Below, in pieces: positions 1 through 10,291 of a stretch of 64,000 bases of DNA. The stretch is taken from contig NZ_JACHJL010000021.1 of assembly GCF_014203645.1 (NCBI RefSeq), positions 62,001 through 126,000 of the forward strand, in the 5' to 3' direction. The translations under genes were made by a program, and so were the position numbers. The DNA comes from Streptomyces zagrosensis. Lineage in GTDB: Bacteria; Actinomycetota; Actinomycetes; Streptomycetales; Streptomycetaceae. Every line of letters starts with the position of its first letter. Position 1 is the first letter of the stretch. The notes below the pieces were generated by a model. The model searched no databases. It had not been told where the DNA came from and was given only the letters and a program-made list of their open reading frames with translations.

Positions 1-719
1 TTGAATCGCTTGAGGAAGGCACGCACGAGTACGCGTACGTCCGTAACACCCTGGTCGAACTGAACCTCGCGCTCGTCAAGTTCGCCGCCTCCCGGTTTCG
101 CTCCCGCAGCGAGCCGATGGAGGACATCGTCCAGGTGGGCACCATCGGCCTGATCAAGGCCATCGACCGCTTCGAACTCAGTCGAGGCGTCGAATTCCCC
201 ACGTTCGCGATGCCGACCATCGTCGGCGAGATCAAGCGCTTCTTCCGCGACACGAGTTGGTCGGTACGCGTCCCGCGCCGCCTCCAAGAGCTTCGGCTCG
301 ACCTGGCGAAGGCGGGCGACGAACTCGCGCAGAAGTTTGACCGCGCACCCACAGTGAGCGAACTCGCAGCACGGCTGAGCATTACCAATGAAGAGGTCAT
401 CGAGGGCATGGCCGCGAGCAACGCGTACACCGCGAGCTCGCTGGACGCCCAGCCGGAAGAAGATGACACCGAGGGTGCGCTGGCCGACCGAATCGGCTAC
501 GAGGACCACGGTCTCGAAGGCATCGAATACGTCGAGTCGTTGAAGCCGTTGATCGCCGAACTCCCGCACCGCGACCGGAAGATCCTCTCCCTGCGGTTCG
601 TGGCGAATATGACGCAGTCAGAAATCGGCGAGGAACTCGGCATCTCGCAGATGCATGTGTCCCGCCTGCTGTCGCGCACGCTGACCAAGCTCCGTAAGGG
701 GCTGACGTTGGAGGAATAG
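1..719 (+). CDS. RNA polymerase sigma factor, SigB/SigF/SigG family (5' truncated by window edge)
   Basis: The reading frame is already open at base 3, so the N-terminus lies outside the window. The visible part holds sigma-70 region 2 (VQVGTIGLIKAIDRFE, then the region 2.4 segment FPTFAMPTIVGEIKRFFRD), region 3 (PRRLQELRLDLAKAGDELA and PTVSELAARLSI) and a complete region 4 helix-turn-helix (MTQSEIGEELGISQMHVSRL). The motif TIVGEIKRFFRD and the lack of region 1 are typical of the alternative stress and sporulation group. These direct core RNA polymerase to stress or developmental promoters and are usually held by an anti-sigma factor; that partner gene would be just upstream, outside the window. 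Position beside the hut cluster is compatible with S. coelicolor SigI, but I give no symbol because that rests on recalled gene order. Confidence 0.93.
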   Translation, partial: ESLEEGTHEYAYVRNTLVELNLALVKFAASRFRSRSEPMEDIVQVGTIGLIKAIDRFELSRGVEFPTFAMPTIVGEIKRFFRDTSWSVRVPRRLQELRLDLAKAGDELAQKFDRAPTVSELAARLSITNEEVIEGMAASNAYTASSLDAQPEEDDTEGALADRIGYEDHGLEGIEYVESLKPLIAELPHRDRKILSLRFVANMTQSEIGEELGISQMHVSRLLSRTLTKLRKGLTLEE

Positions 720-765
720 GCACGTGCGAAAGCGTGCGCCTGGCGCACCTATCCGCACCCTCGGA

Positions 766-807
766 AGCAGGGCCCATCTCGTACCGCGATACGAGAAGGG
801 CCCTGCT
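766..807 (+). terminator. Rho-independent terminator after the sigma factor gene
   Basis: A near-perfect hairpin: arms AGCAGGGCCC/GGGCCCTGCT, continued by TCTCGTA/TACGAGA with one A-A mismatch and a 6-nt loop, followed by CCGTTTT. It begins 47 bases after the stop codon. Confidence 0.85.
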
Positions 808-917
808 CCGTTTTCGGGGCGCGCCCGCGGTGCGCCCATCTGGGGACATAACGCGCGGGTGGCGAGGCCCTATCGAGGTTGATCAGGGCGCGGGGGTTTG
901 GGGCGCGCTGGGGGCGC

Positions 918-1538
918 TCAATCGTTGCAGTGCGCGGCGCCCTGCTCCCGTACACCCGCCGCGTTCAACAGCACCTCCGCCGCCACTCTGCCCTCGCGGG
1001 CCGAGTCCGCGGAGCCGGACAGTGCGGCCGTTGTGATCGCTCCCTCGGCGAGCAGCGCCAACTGGCTCGCCAACTGCTGCGGGGCCGCGACGCCCGTGGC
1101 GGTGGTCAGCTCCCCGAGGTACGCCCGTACCGCCTCCTTGTGGTCACGCGCCGCCTTGGCCACAGGCTGTGACGTACCGCCCAGTTCGCCAAAGCAGTTG
1201 ATGAATACACACCCTCTGAAGTCCGGTTCCGCGAACCACTGGTACAGCCAGTCGAAGACCGCCAGCAGTCGCGCACGGGGGGTCGGCCGCGCGTCGGCGT
1301 AGCGTACGAGCGCATCGCGCCAGGCGTGGTCGCGGCGCCGCAGGAACTCTTCCACCAGGCGCTCCTTGGCGGGGAAAAGCTGGTAGAGGCGCTTGAGGGA
1401 GACACCGGCGGCGCTCCGTACCGCGTCCATGCCGACCGCCTGCACACCGCGTGCGTAAAACAGTTCCTCGGCCGAGTCGAGGATGCGCGCCTTCGCTCGT
1501 TCCCCGTCCCTCTCGCTCCCCGCACCGGTCGCTGCCAT
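918..1538 (-). CDS. TetR/AcrR family transcriptional regulator
   Basis: A 206-residue protein. The N-terminal TetR helix-turn-helix is clear (ARILDSAEELFYARG, then VSLKRLYQLFPAKERLVEEF). The remainder is a helical ligand-binding domain with GCVFINCFGELG, a pattern common in regulators of electrophile or quinone response, although no ligand can be named. I chose the ATG at 1538 because GGAG lies 10 bases upstream; a GTG at 1547 would have almost no spacing to it. The gene is divergent from a DUF1348 gene, and two copies of an 18-bp palindrome lie between them, so it most likely represses itself and that neighbour. Confidence 0.9.
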   Translation of the reverse strand: MAATGAGSERDGERAKARILDSAEELFYARGVQAVGMDAVRSAAGVSLKRLYQLFPAKERLVEEFLRRRDHAWRDALVRYADARPTPRARLLAVFDWLYQWFAEPDFRGCVFINCFGELGGTSQPVAKAARDHKEAVRAYLGELTTATGVAAPQQLASQLALLAEGAITTAALSGSADSAREGRVAAEVLLNAAGVREQGAAHCND

Positions 1539-1613
1539 CACCCACACACTCCACTTCGTTCACACCACTCGCTGCCATCACCGCCGCCCCGCCACTCTGG
1601 GCGCCACTTGCGC

Positions 1614-1631
1614 GGAGAACGGTCGTTCTCC
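1614..1631. promoter_or_regulatory. TetR-type operator, copy 1
   Basis: Perfect palindrome GGAGAACG-GT-CGTTCTCC in the divergent TetR/DUF1348 intergenic region. Size and symmetry fit a TetR-dimer operator. The TetR start is 76 bases to the left. Confidence 0.75.
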
Positions 1632-1650
1632 TACGGTACTCGACAGCGGA

Positions 1651-1668
1651 AGAGAACGAGCGTTCTCC
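1651..1668. promoter_or_regulatory. TetR-type operator, copy 2
   Basis: AGAGAACG-AG-CGTTCTCC, the same element as at 1614-1631 with one arm mismatch, centre-to-centre 37 bp from copy 1. Two copies suggest two dimers on the divergent promoters. Confidence 0.72.
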
Positions 1669-1753
1669 GATCTGTGTCCAGGCGCCCGGATGCCGAAGAA
1701 GCTCCGCTATGGCCGTACCAAAGCCCCGGACCGACCGGATGAAGGAGAGCGAC

Positions 1754-2170
1754 ATGTCGCAGTGCCCACCCCTGCCGCCGTATACGGAAGAGACCGCACG
1801 ACTCAAGGTTCAGGCGGCAGAGGACGCCTGGAACTCCTGCGACCCCGAACGCGTGGCGCTGGCGTACACCGAAGATTCCGAGTGGCGTAACCGGGACACC
1901 TTCCTGCGGGGTCGCCGGGAGATCCGCGCGTTCCTGCGTGAGAAGTGGAGCCGTGAACTCGACTACCGGCTACGCAAGGAGCTCTGGTCCTACACCGGCA
2001 ACCGCATCTCGGTCCGCTTCGAGTACGAATGGCACGACACGGCGCGGCAATGGTGGCGCAGCTACGGCAACGAACAGTGGGAGTACGACGAGAACGGCCT
2101 GATGCGCCGGCGGTACGCAAGCATCAACGACCTGCCCATCGCCGAAGCCGACCGCCGGATCGTCCACTGA
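1754..2170 (+). CDS. DUF1348 / SnoaL-like (NTF2 fold) protein
   Basis: A 138-residue protein in the usual 140-160 range for DUF1348. Characteristic segments are AEDAWNSCDPERVALAYTED, EWRNRDTFLRGR, EYEWHD and MRRRYASINDLPI. The NTF2-like cone fold usually forms a small ligand or catalytic pocket; no substrate is established for this family. The ATG is preceded by AAGGAGAGCGAC. Transcription is divergent from the TetR gene, and the two 18-bp operators lie in its promoter region, so it is the probable target of that repressor. A role in detoxifying the TetR ligand is an inference from this arrangement only. Confidence 0.88.
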   Translation: MSQCPPLPPYTEETARLKVQAAEDAWNSCDPERVALAYTEDSEWRNRDTFLRGRREIRAFLREKWSRELDYRLRKELWSYTGNRISVRFEYEWHDTARQWWRSYGNEQWEYDENGLMRRRYASINDLPIAEADRRIVH

Positions 2171-2381
2171 GTTCCCTCGCGTGAGTTCCCTCGCGAAGAC
2201 AGGGCTGTGGGTGGTTGCGGGTGGTTGCGGGGTGCCGTGGGTGGCCTGGGGTGCCGGGGCCGGTGCCGTCCACCCGCGGCAGCGGCCCCGGGGCCGGCCC
2301 CATGGGGCGACGTCCCACTGCCTGTCGCTGTCACTGCCGCAGCCGCAGCCGCAGCGCATGCCGCAGCCGGGCAGCCGCCGG

Positions 2382-3977
<1,596 letters not shown>

Positions 3978-4057
3978 GTCTTCCAGCTTCGCGGGGCGGC
4001 GGACACGCGGCGATGACCCGACGCGCTGAGGACACGATCCCATGCGGGTCCAGCGGG

Positions 4058-5395
4058 TCAGATCCGCTGCCCGTCACGCCAGACGGCCGAGACCAGCGGC
4101 ACCCCGGGGCGGTAGGCGAAGTGCACCGGCGACGGCGCGTCGAGGAGGGCAAGGTCAGCGCGGGCCCCCGGGCGGAGGTAGCCGACGTCATCGCGCCGCA
4201 GCGCCCGCGCCCCACCCGCCGTGGCCGACCAGATCGCTTCATCCGGCGTCATCCCCATGTCCCGTACGGCCAGAGCGATGCAGAACGGCATGGAGCTGGT
4301 GAAGGACGACCCCGGATTGCAGTCCGTGGACAGCGCGACGGTGACGCCCGCATCGAGCAGCCGGCGCGCGTCCGGCCACTCGGCGCGCGTGGAGAACTCC
4401 GCGCCGGGCAGCAGCGTGGCGACCGTGTTGCCGCTCGCCAGGGCGTCGATGTCGGCCGCGGTCAGGTGGGTGCAGTGGTCGGCAGAGGCGGCGTCGAGTT
4501 CGACGGCGAGCTGCACCCCGGGCCCGTAGGAGAGCTGGTTGGCGTGGATGCGCGGGATCAGGCCGCGCTGCTTTCCGGCGCTGAGGATGGCGTGCGCCTG
4601 GTCGCGGTCGAAGGCGCCCTGCTCGCAGAAGACGTCGATCCACCGGGCGTACGGCGCGCAGGCGTCGAGCATGGGACCGGTGACGATATCCACGTACGCA
4701 CCCGGGTCGTCGGCGAACTCCGGGGCGACGATATGCGCGCCCAGGTAGGTGGTCTCGGAGGTGTGGGCCACCGCGATGCGCAGCGCGCGGGCCTCGTCGT
4801 ACGGGGTGAGGCCGTAGCCGGACTTGGTCTCCAGCGTGGTCGTGCCCTGGCGGGCGGCCTCGCGAAGGTAGCGCAGCACATTGGCTTCGAGTTGCTCGTC
4901 GGTCGCGGCCCGGGTGGCGGCGACGGTGGTACGGATGCCGCCCGCGGTGTACGGCTTGCCCGACATGCGCGCGCTGAATTCGGCGGTGCGATCACCGGCG
5001 AACACCAGGTGCGAGTGGGAGTCAACGAACCCCGGAATGACGGCCTGACCTGCGGCGTCGAGGTGATTGTCAGTGGCGGGTGCTTTGCTTGTTGCACCGA
5101 CCCAGGCAATGCGGTCGCCGTCGATGACGATGGCCGCGTCCTGGATCAGACCGAGGGGGCCTTCGCCGAGGGAGGGGTCGTTGGTGATCAGGCTGCTGAT
5201 GTGGGTGATGGCCGTCGTCGTGCTGTTGCCTTGGGCGCGTCCGCCGGCGGCGGACGGGACGCTGGAGCTGTGCGCGTGGGCGGGGCTGTTCTCGTGGGCT
5301 GAGTTCTCGTGGGCCGGGTTCTGGTGGGCCGGGTTCTGGTGGGCCGGGTTCTGGTGGGCCGGGTTCTGGTGGGCCGGGTCAGTCATGGGGGTCAT
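4058..5395 (-). CDS. hutI: Imidazolonepropionase
   Basis: A 445-residue amidohydrolase-superfamily enzyme that opens imidazolonepropionate to N-formimino-L-glutamate, step 3 of histidine degradation. Metal-site segments are visible: SHSHLVFAGDRT (HxH), LGAHIVAPEF, RIHANQLSYGPG and LSTDCNPGSS (metal Asp). The ATG at 5395 has GGAGA 11 bases upstream; a second in-frame ATG three codons later is less well spaced. Odd feature: residues 7 to about 40 are a PAHQN/PAHEN repeat encoded by a 15-bp tandem array, an N-terminal extension that typical HutI (about 400 residues) lacks. The hutF stop lies 17 bases upstream of this start, so it is the last hut gene of the operon. Confidence 0.95.
   Translation of the reverse strand: MTPMTDPAHQNPAHQNPAHQNPAHQNPAHENSAHENSPAHAHSSSVPSAAGGRAQGNSTTTAITHISSLITNDPSLGEGPLGLIQDAAIVIDGDRIAWVGATSKAPATDNHLDAAGQAVIPGFVDSHSHLVFAGDRTAEFSARMSGKPYTAGGIRTTVAATRAATDEQLEANVLRYLREAARQGTTTLETKSGYGLTPYDEARALRIAVAHTSETTYLGAHIVAPEFADDPGAYVDIVTGPMLDACAPYARWIDVFCEQGAFDRDQAHAILSAGKQRGLIPRIHANQLSYGPGVQLAVELDAASADHCTHLTAADIDALASGNTVATLLPGAEFSTRAEWPDARRLLDAGVTVALSTDCNPGSSFTSSMPFCIALAVRDMGMTPDEAIWSATAGGARALRRDDVGYLRPGARADLALLDAPSPVHFAYRPGVPLVSAVWRDGQRI
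5281..5380. repeat. 15-bp tandem repeat encoding PAHQN in hutI
   Basis: Four identical units GGGCCGGGTTCTGGT at 5311-5370, with diverged units on both sides. Being 15 bp, unit changes keep the frame and only alter the length of the HutI N-terminal extension. Confidence 0.9.
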
Positions 5396-5412
5396 CGCGG
5401 GGGTGGTCTCCT

Positions 5413-7035
5413 TCAGCCGAGGACGGCTGCGATGGACTGGGCGAGTGCGGTGGGCACATCGGGGAGCAGGGTGTGTGCCCCGTCCTGGACGATATGGCGA
5501 CCAGCGACGACCGTATGCCGGACATCCGCGCTGGACGCTGCGAATACGGCGGTCTCCACGCCCAGCGCCGGCGGCGGGCCTGCGGTGCGCACCGAGTCCA
5601 GCGCGAGCGTGGTGAAGTCGGCGAGCGCGCCCGGTTCGATCCTGCCCGCGTGCTCCCAGCCGAGTGCCGCGTAACCGTCCGACGTTGCCGCGCGCAACAG
5701 CTCGGCGGCCGTCCAGTGGCCCCTGGCCCGGGTGCGGAGCCGCTCGTCGAGTTCCATGGCGCGGGCCTCTTCGAGCAGGTCGATGACGGCATGGCTGTCG
5801 CTGCCGAGTGAGAGCGGTGAGCCAGCCCGTTGGAGGGCCGCGGCCGGCCCGATGCCGTCTGCGAGGTCGCGTTCCGTGGTGGGGCACATGCACACGCCGG
5901 TGCGGGCGCCACCCAGCAAGGTGATGTCCTCATCGGTGAGGTGTGTGGCGTGCACGGCGACGGTGCGCGGGCCGAGGGCGCCATGGTCGGCGAGCAGTCG
6001 GGCGGGGGTGCGGCCGTGCGCGGCCAGGCAGGCGGCGTTCTCGGCGGTCTGCTCGGACAGATGGACATGGAGGGGGGCGGCGCGTTCGCTCGACCACTGG
6101 GCGACAGCAGCCAGTTGGTCGGCTGGCACGGCCCGTACGGAGTGGATGGCCGCACCGATTCGAGCGTGCTCCGGCGCCTTGAGTGCGCTTACGCGCTCGG
6201 CCCAGACGGCGGCGGTGCCATCGCTGAAGCGCAGTTGTGGGCGGGTGGGGGGCTCGCCGAAGCCGGCGGAGAGATAGGCCGTGTCAAGGAGGGTGATGCG
6301 TAGACCGGCGTCGGCGGCGGCTGCGATCAGGGCCTCGCCCATGGCGTTGGGGTCCTGGTAGCGAGCGCCGCCGGGGGCGTGATGGAGGTAGTGGAACTCA
6401 CCGACGCAGGTGATGCCCGCCAGCGCCATTTCGGCGTAGGTGGCGCGGGCGAGGGCGTGGTAGCTGTCTGGCGTCAGCCGTTCGGCCACCTCGTACATCA
6501 CCTCGCGCCAGGTCCAGAACGAGTCCGGGGCACGGCCGTCGCCGGGCCCGGCGGTGGCGTGCGCGGCGTGTGCTGGCCCGGCGTGTGCTGGCCCGGTAGT
6601 GCCGGGGGCCACTGCCGTGCCGGGGGTCGGGCTGACCTGGGCCACCCCGCGCAGGGCGCGGTGGAAGGCGTGGCTGTGCGCGTTCGCCAGGCCGGGAACG
6701 GTCAGGCCGCGCAGCACGACCGCGCCGGGCGGCGGCCCGGCCTGCCCGCTTTGCCGTACCGCGGCCACCCGGCCATCGACGACCTCGATGACCACGCCGG
6801 CGGCAACCCCGGACGGTGCCCCATGGGCCGGCGAGGCGGCGGGGCCGGGGGCGCCGGTGGTGCTCGTGGCGCCGGCGCCGGTGGTGTCAGAGGTGCCCGT
6901 GGTGTCGGTCGGGCCGGAGTTGGCGCCGGGTCCGAGGCTGGGCTCGGAGCCGGGACCGGGGCGGGCAGCAAGGCGCGAGGTGGAGTGCGAGGTGGGGTTG
7001 AGCCAGGCGTGCTCCGCCCAGTACGTCATGCGCAC
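5413..7035 (-). CDS. hutF: Formimidoylglutamate deiminase (N-formimino-L-glutamate iminohydrolase)
   Basis: A 540-residue amidohydrolase that deaminates N-formimino-L-glutamate to N-formyl-L-glutamate, the HutF branch of histidine degradation. Visible metal and substrate motifs: ANAHSHAFHRALRG (HxH), FHYLHHAPGG, PLHVHLSEQTAENA, VAVHATHLTDEDI and LGSDSHAVIDLLEEARAMEL (metal Asp plus the C-terminal signature). It exceeds the usual length of about 455 because of a Gly/Thr/Ala-rich insert near residues 25-75 and a second His/Ala-rich insert before DSFWTWREVMYE. The GTG at 7035 has GGAGGG six bases upstream; an ATG at 7029 would make an ATGA overlap with the preceding gene. Either way it is translationally coupled to the M20 gene. 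Confidence 0.94.
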   Translation of the reverse strand: MRMTYWAEHAWLNPTSHSTSRLAARPGPGSEPSLGPGANSGPTDTTGTSDTTGAGATSTTGAPGPAASPAHGAPSGVAAGVVIEVVDGRVAAVRQSGQAGPPPGAVVLRGLTVPGLANAHSHAFHRALRGVAQVSPTPGTAVAPGTTGPAHAGPAHAAHATAGPGDGRAPDSFWTWREVMYEVAERLTPDSYHALARATYAEMALAGITCVGEFHYLHHAPGGARYQDPNAMGEALIAAAADAGLRITLLDTAYLSAGFGEPPTRPQLRFSDGTAAVWAERVSALKAPEHARIGAAIHSVRAVPADQLAAVAQWSSERAAPLHVHLSEQTAENAACLAAHGRTPARLLADHGALGPRTVAVHATHLTDEDITLLGGARTGVCMCPTTERDLADGIGPAAALQRAGSPLSLGSDSHAVIDLLEEARAMELDERLRTRARGHWTAAELLRAATSDGYAALGWEHAGRIEPGALADFTTLALDSVRTAGPPPALGVETAVFAASSADVRHTVVAGRHIVQDGAHTLLPDVPTALAQSIAAVLG

Positions 7036-8387
7036 GCGAGGCCCTCCAGTACGTCGGCGAGTGCGTGGACTCCAGCGACGCAGTCGTCCTCGGCGGCGTG
7101 TTCGGCCGGGGAGTGGGAGACGCCGGTGGGGTTGCGTACGAACAGCATGGCGGTGGGCACGGAGCCGGACAGGATGCCCGCGTCGTGTCCCGCGCCCGTG
7201 CCGAGGACCGGGATGCCGCCGCCCAGAATCCGGCCGAGCTCGTCTCGTAGTGCGTGCTCGAATTCCACGACGGGGGTGAAGGATTCACGAACGATACGGA
7301 CATCTACCCCGTCGCGCTCACCGCGTTCGACGGCCGCCCGCTCGATCTCAGCCACCAGGGCGTCCAAGGTCTCCTGGTCGGCGGCCCTGGAGTCCAGCCA
7401 ACCGCGGATCAGCGACGGAATGGCGTTGACGCCGTTCGGCTCGACACTGACCTTGCCGAAGGTGGCGAGGGCGCCGGCGATCTTGGCCTTCTTGCGTGCG
7501 GCGAGGACGGTGTTGGCGTAGGTGAGCATCGGGTCGCGGCGGTCCTCGATGCGTGTGGTGCCGGCGTGGTTGGCCTCGCCATGGAAGTCGAACCGCCAGC
7601 GGCCGTGCGGCCAGATGGCGGAGGCGATGCCGATCTGGTCGCCGGACAGGTCAAGCGCCCGCCCCTGTTCCACGTGGAGTTCGACGAACGCGCCGATGCG
7701 GGCGAGGCGTTCGGGGTCGGGGCCGATCGCCTCCGGGTCGTACCCCGCGCGCTCCATGGCCTGTGGCAGGGCGATGCCCTCCGCGTCCCGAAGCTGGTGG
7801 GCGGCGTCGGTGGTGAGTTGCCCGGCGGCCAACCGGGAGCCCACGCAGGCCAGGCCGAACCGAGCGCCTTCCTCGTCACCGAAGTTGACGATGGCCACCG
7901 GCTTGGTGAACTCCGTTCCCCGCTCACGGAGTTCATCGAGCGCGGCGAAGGAGGAGACCACACCGAGCGGCCCATCGAAGGCACCTCCGTCCGGAACGGA
8001 GTCCAGGTGCGAGCCGGTGACGACCGCAGCCCCCGGGGCGACGTCCGCAGCGCCGCGGGCGCCGAGCCAAGCCCACTGGTTGCCGTTGCGGTCCAGTTCG
8101 TATGCCAAGCCGCGGGCCTGCGCCTGCGCCGCGAACCAGGCCCGGCAGTCGGTGTCGGCACCGGTCCAGGCATAGCGGCGGTAGCCACCGCTGCCGGCGT
8201 CACGGCCAAGGGGCCGCAGGTCGCGCCACATCTCGTGGAAGGAGGACGCGTTTCCTCCCGTGAGCCTTGCCGTAGGCCCTCCCCCGGTCCCCCCGGGCCC
8301 GCTTCCGCAGCCCGCCGGAGCTCCGCCCCCGGGCCCGCTTCCAGAACCTGCCGCGGGCCCGTCCCCGTCCGGGGCGTGTTCCGTCAC
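7026..8387 (-). CDS. M20-family amidohydrolase (allantoate amidohydrolase / N-carbamoyl-amino-acid hydrolase type) in the hut operon
   Basis: A 453-residue di-metal peptidase-family M20 amidase. Metal-binding segments are in order: TGSHLDSVPDGGAFDGPLGV, NFGDEEGARFG, ELHVEQGRALD and GAGHDAGILSG; the dimerisation-domain motif NHAGTTRIEDRRDP is also present. By homology it would be called an allantoate or carbamoyl-amino-acid amidohydrolase. It sits inside the hut operon, overlapping hutU by a GTGA junction (8384-8387) and hutF at its other end. HutF produces N-formylglutamate, and no classical HutG is visible here, so I infer that it may deformylate N-formylglutamate to glutamate and formate. 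The first about 40 residues are a Gly/Pro-rich tail of no evident function. Confidence 0.9.
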   Translation of the reverse strand: MTEHAPDGDGPAAGSGSGPGGGAPAGCGSGPGGTGGGPTARLTGGNASSFHEMWRDLRPLGRDAGSGGYRRYAWTGADTDCRAWFAAQAQARGLAYELDRNGNQWAWLGARGAADVAPGAAVVTGSHLDSVPDGGAFDGPLGVVSSFAALDELRERGTEFTKPVAIVNFGDEEGARFGLACVGSRLAAGQLTTDAAHQLRDAEGIALPQAMERAGYDPEAIGPDPERLARIGAFVELHVEQGRALDLSGDQIGIASAIWPHGRWRFDFHGEANHAGTTRIEDRRDPMLTYANTVLAARKKAKIAGALATFGKVSVEPNGVNAIPSLIRGWLDSRAADQETLDALVAEIERAAVERGERDGVDVRIVRESFTPVVEFEHALRDELGRILGGGIPVLGTGAGHDAGILSGSVPTAMLFVRNPTGVSHSPAEHAAEDDCVAGVHALADVLEGLACA

Positions 8388-10048
8388 GACTGGTCACCCT
8401 CGCGCATCGGGATGCGTACCGCGCGCTCGCCGGCGACGTTCTCCGCGATGTCGTAGCCCGCGTCCACGTGCCGGATGACGCCCATGCCCGGATCGTTGGT
8501 GAGCACCCGACGGATCTTCTCGCCGGCCAGCGCCGTGCCATCGGCGACCGTGACCTGACCCGCGTGCAGCGAGCGGCCCATGCCGACGCCGCCGCCGTGG
8601 TGCAGCGAGACCCAGGAGGCGCCGGAGGCGACGTTGACCATCGCGTTCAGCATCGGCCAGTCGGCGATGGCGTCCGAGCCGTCGAGCATGCCCTCGGTCT
8701 CGCGGTACGGGGAGGCCACGGAGCCGCAGTCGAGGTGGTCGCGGCCAATGGCGAGCGGGGCCTGGAGCGTGCCATCGGCGACCATGTCGTTGAAGCGCTC
8801 GCCCGCGCGGTCGCGTTCGCCGTAGCCGAGCCAGCAAATACGCGCGGGCAGGCCCTGGAAGTGCACCCGCTCCCCCGCCAACTTGATCCAACGGGCCAGC
8901 GACTCGTTCTCCGGGAAGAGGTCGAGCATCGCCTTGTCAGTGGCGGCGATGTCCTTCGGGTCCCCGGACAGCGCCGCCCACCGGAACGGGCCCTTCCCCT
9001 CGCAGAACAGCGGGCGAATGTACGCGGGGACGAAGCCGGGGAAGTCGAAGGCACGGCCGTACCCGGCAAGCTGCGCCTCGCCGCGGATGGAGTTGCCGTA
9101 GTCGAAGACCTCGGCGCCCGCGTCCTGGAAGCCGACCATGGCCTCCACGTGCCGGGCCATCGACTCCCGCGCACGGATGGTGAAGTCGGCCGGTTTCTCC
9201 GCGGCGTACGCGGCCATGTCGTCGAAGTCGATGCCGAGCGGAAGGTAGGCCAGCGGGTCGTGGGCGCTGGTCTGGTCGGTGACGATATCGATGGGAGCGC
9301 CGGCGGCGAGCAGCTCGGGCAGCAGTTCGGCGGCGTTGCCAAGGACTCCGATGGACAGCGGCTTACGCGCGTCGCGGGCCTCGGTCGCGAGCGTGAGGGC
9401 GTGCTGGGGGCTGTCGGCCTTGACGTCGAGGAAGCGGTGCTCGATGCGGCGGTCGATGGCGCGCGGGTCGCAGTCGATGCAGATGACCACGCCGTCGTTC
9501 ATCGTGACGGCCAGCGGTTGGGCGCCGCCCATGCCGCCGAGCCCCGCGGTGAGCGTGATCGTCCCGGCCAGGGTGCCGCCGAACTTCTTGGCGGCGACGG
9601 CAGCGAAGGTTTCGTACGTGCCCTGAAGAATGCCCTGGGTGCCGATGTAGATCCAGGAACCGGCGGTCATCTGGCCGTACATGGTCAGGCCCAGCGCCTC
9701 AAGGCGGCGGAACTCTTCCCAGTTGGCCCAGTCGCCGACGAGATGGGAGTTGGCGATGAGAACGCGGGGCGCCCATTCGTGGGTCTGCATCACGCCCACC
9801 GGGCGGCCGGACTGGACAAGCATCGTCTCGTCTTGCCGCAGCGTCTGGAGCGTACGCACCATGGCGTCGAAGGAACGCCAGTCGCGAGCGGCCTTGCCGG
9901 TGCCGCCGTAGACGACGAGCTTGTCGGGATGCTCGGCAACCTCGGGGTCGAGGTTGTTTTGCAGCATCCGCAGGGCGGCCTCCTGCGGCCACCCCAGCGC
10001 GCTCAGCTCAGTGCCGCGCGGTGCTCGTACGGGTCGCGGTCCCGACAT
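8384..10048 (-). CDS. hutU: Urocanate hydratase (urocanase)
   Basis: A 554-residue enzyme, standard length for urocanase, which uses tightly bound NAD+ as electrophile to hydrate urocanate to imidazolonepropionate. Family signatures include VVYGGTGKAARDWRSFD, MQTHEWAPRVLIANSHLVGD, GLGGMGGAQPLAVTMN (NAD-binding glycine motif), VTDQTSAHDPLAYLP, RICWLGYGERDRAGERFNDM (with the conserved Cys) and SLHHGGGVGMGRSLHAG. It is the promoter-proximal gene of the operon hutU-M20-hutF-hutI. Histidine ammonia-lyase (hutH), the first step, is not in this window, as is usual in Streptomyces where hutH lies elsewhere. Confidence 0.97.
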   Translation of the reverse strand: MSGPRPVRAPRGTELSALGWPQEAALRMLQNNLDPEVAEHPDKLVVYGGTGKAARDWRSFDAMVRTLQTLRQDETMLVQSGRPVGVMQTHEWAPRVLIANSHLVGDWANWEEFRRLEALGLTMYGQMTAGSWIYIGTQGILQGTYETFAAVAAKKFGGTLAGTITLTAGLGGMGGAQPLAVTMNDGVVICIDCDPRAIDRRIEHRFLDVKADSPQHALTLATEARDARKPLSIGVLGNAAELLPELLAAGAPIDIVTDQTSAHDPLAYLPLGIDFDDMAAYAAEKPADFTIRARESMARHVEAMVGFQDAGAEVFDYGNSIRGEAQLAGYGRAFDFPGFVPAYIRPLFCEGKGPFRWAALSGDPKDIAATDKAMLDLFPENESLARWIKLAGERVHFQGLPARICWLGYGERDRAGERFNDMVADGTLQAPLAIGRDHLDCGSVASPYRETEGMLDGSDAIADWPMLNAMVNVASGASWVSLHHGGGVGMGRSLHAGQVTVADGTALAGEKIRRVLTNDPGMGVIRHVDAGYDIAENVAGERAVRIPMREGDQS

Positions 10049-10095
10049 GGGTGCTGCCTCCCTGGCCTCGACGGGTGATACGTCGACTGGATTAG

Positions 10096-10120
10096 TTCAT
10101 TCACATAGTCCAGGGATGAA
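10096..10120. promoter_or_regulatory. Imperfect inverted repeat upstream of hutU (possible operator)
   Basis: TTCATTC (10096-10102) and GGATGAA (10114-10120) form an imperfect dyad about 50-75 bases upstream of the hutU start, where a repressor site would be expected. The assignment is position-based only. Confidence 0.3.
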
Positions 10121-10262
10121 TAGACGTAGTCAACAGGGCGCTCGGCAGTTCCACACGCCCAGGCGCAGACCGCAAGCACCGGGACCAGGGCCCCGTGAGG
10201 CCGGGGCCGCTTCCGGTAGACGGCTCCCCGAGCAGCACCCCCGCGCCCGCTCACGCGAAAGA

Positions 10263-10291
10263 GCCCCTCCCCAGCAGTGCTGGGGAGGGGC
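10263..10291. terminator. Strong hairpin, possible bidirectional terminator
   Basis: Arms GCCCCTCCCCAGCA and TGCTGGGGAGGGGC (14 bp, perfect) around a single G. No U-tract follows in either direction, so termination is inferred from stem strength. Confidence 0.55.
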
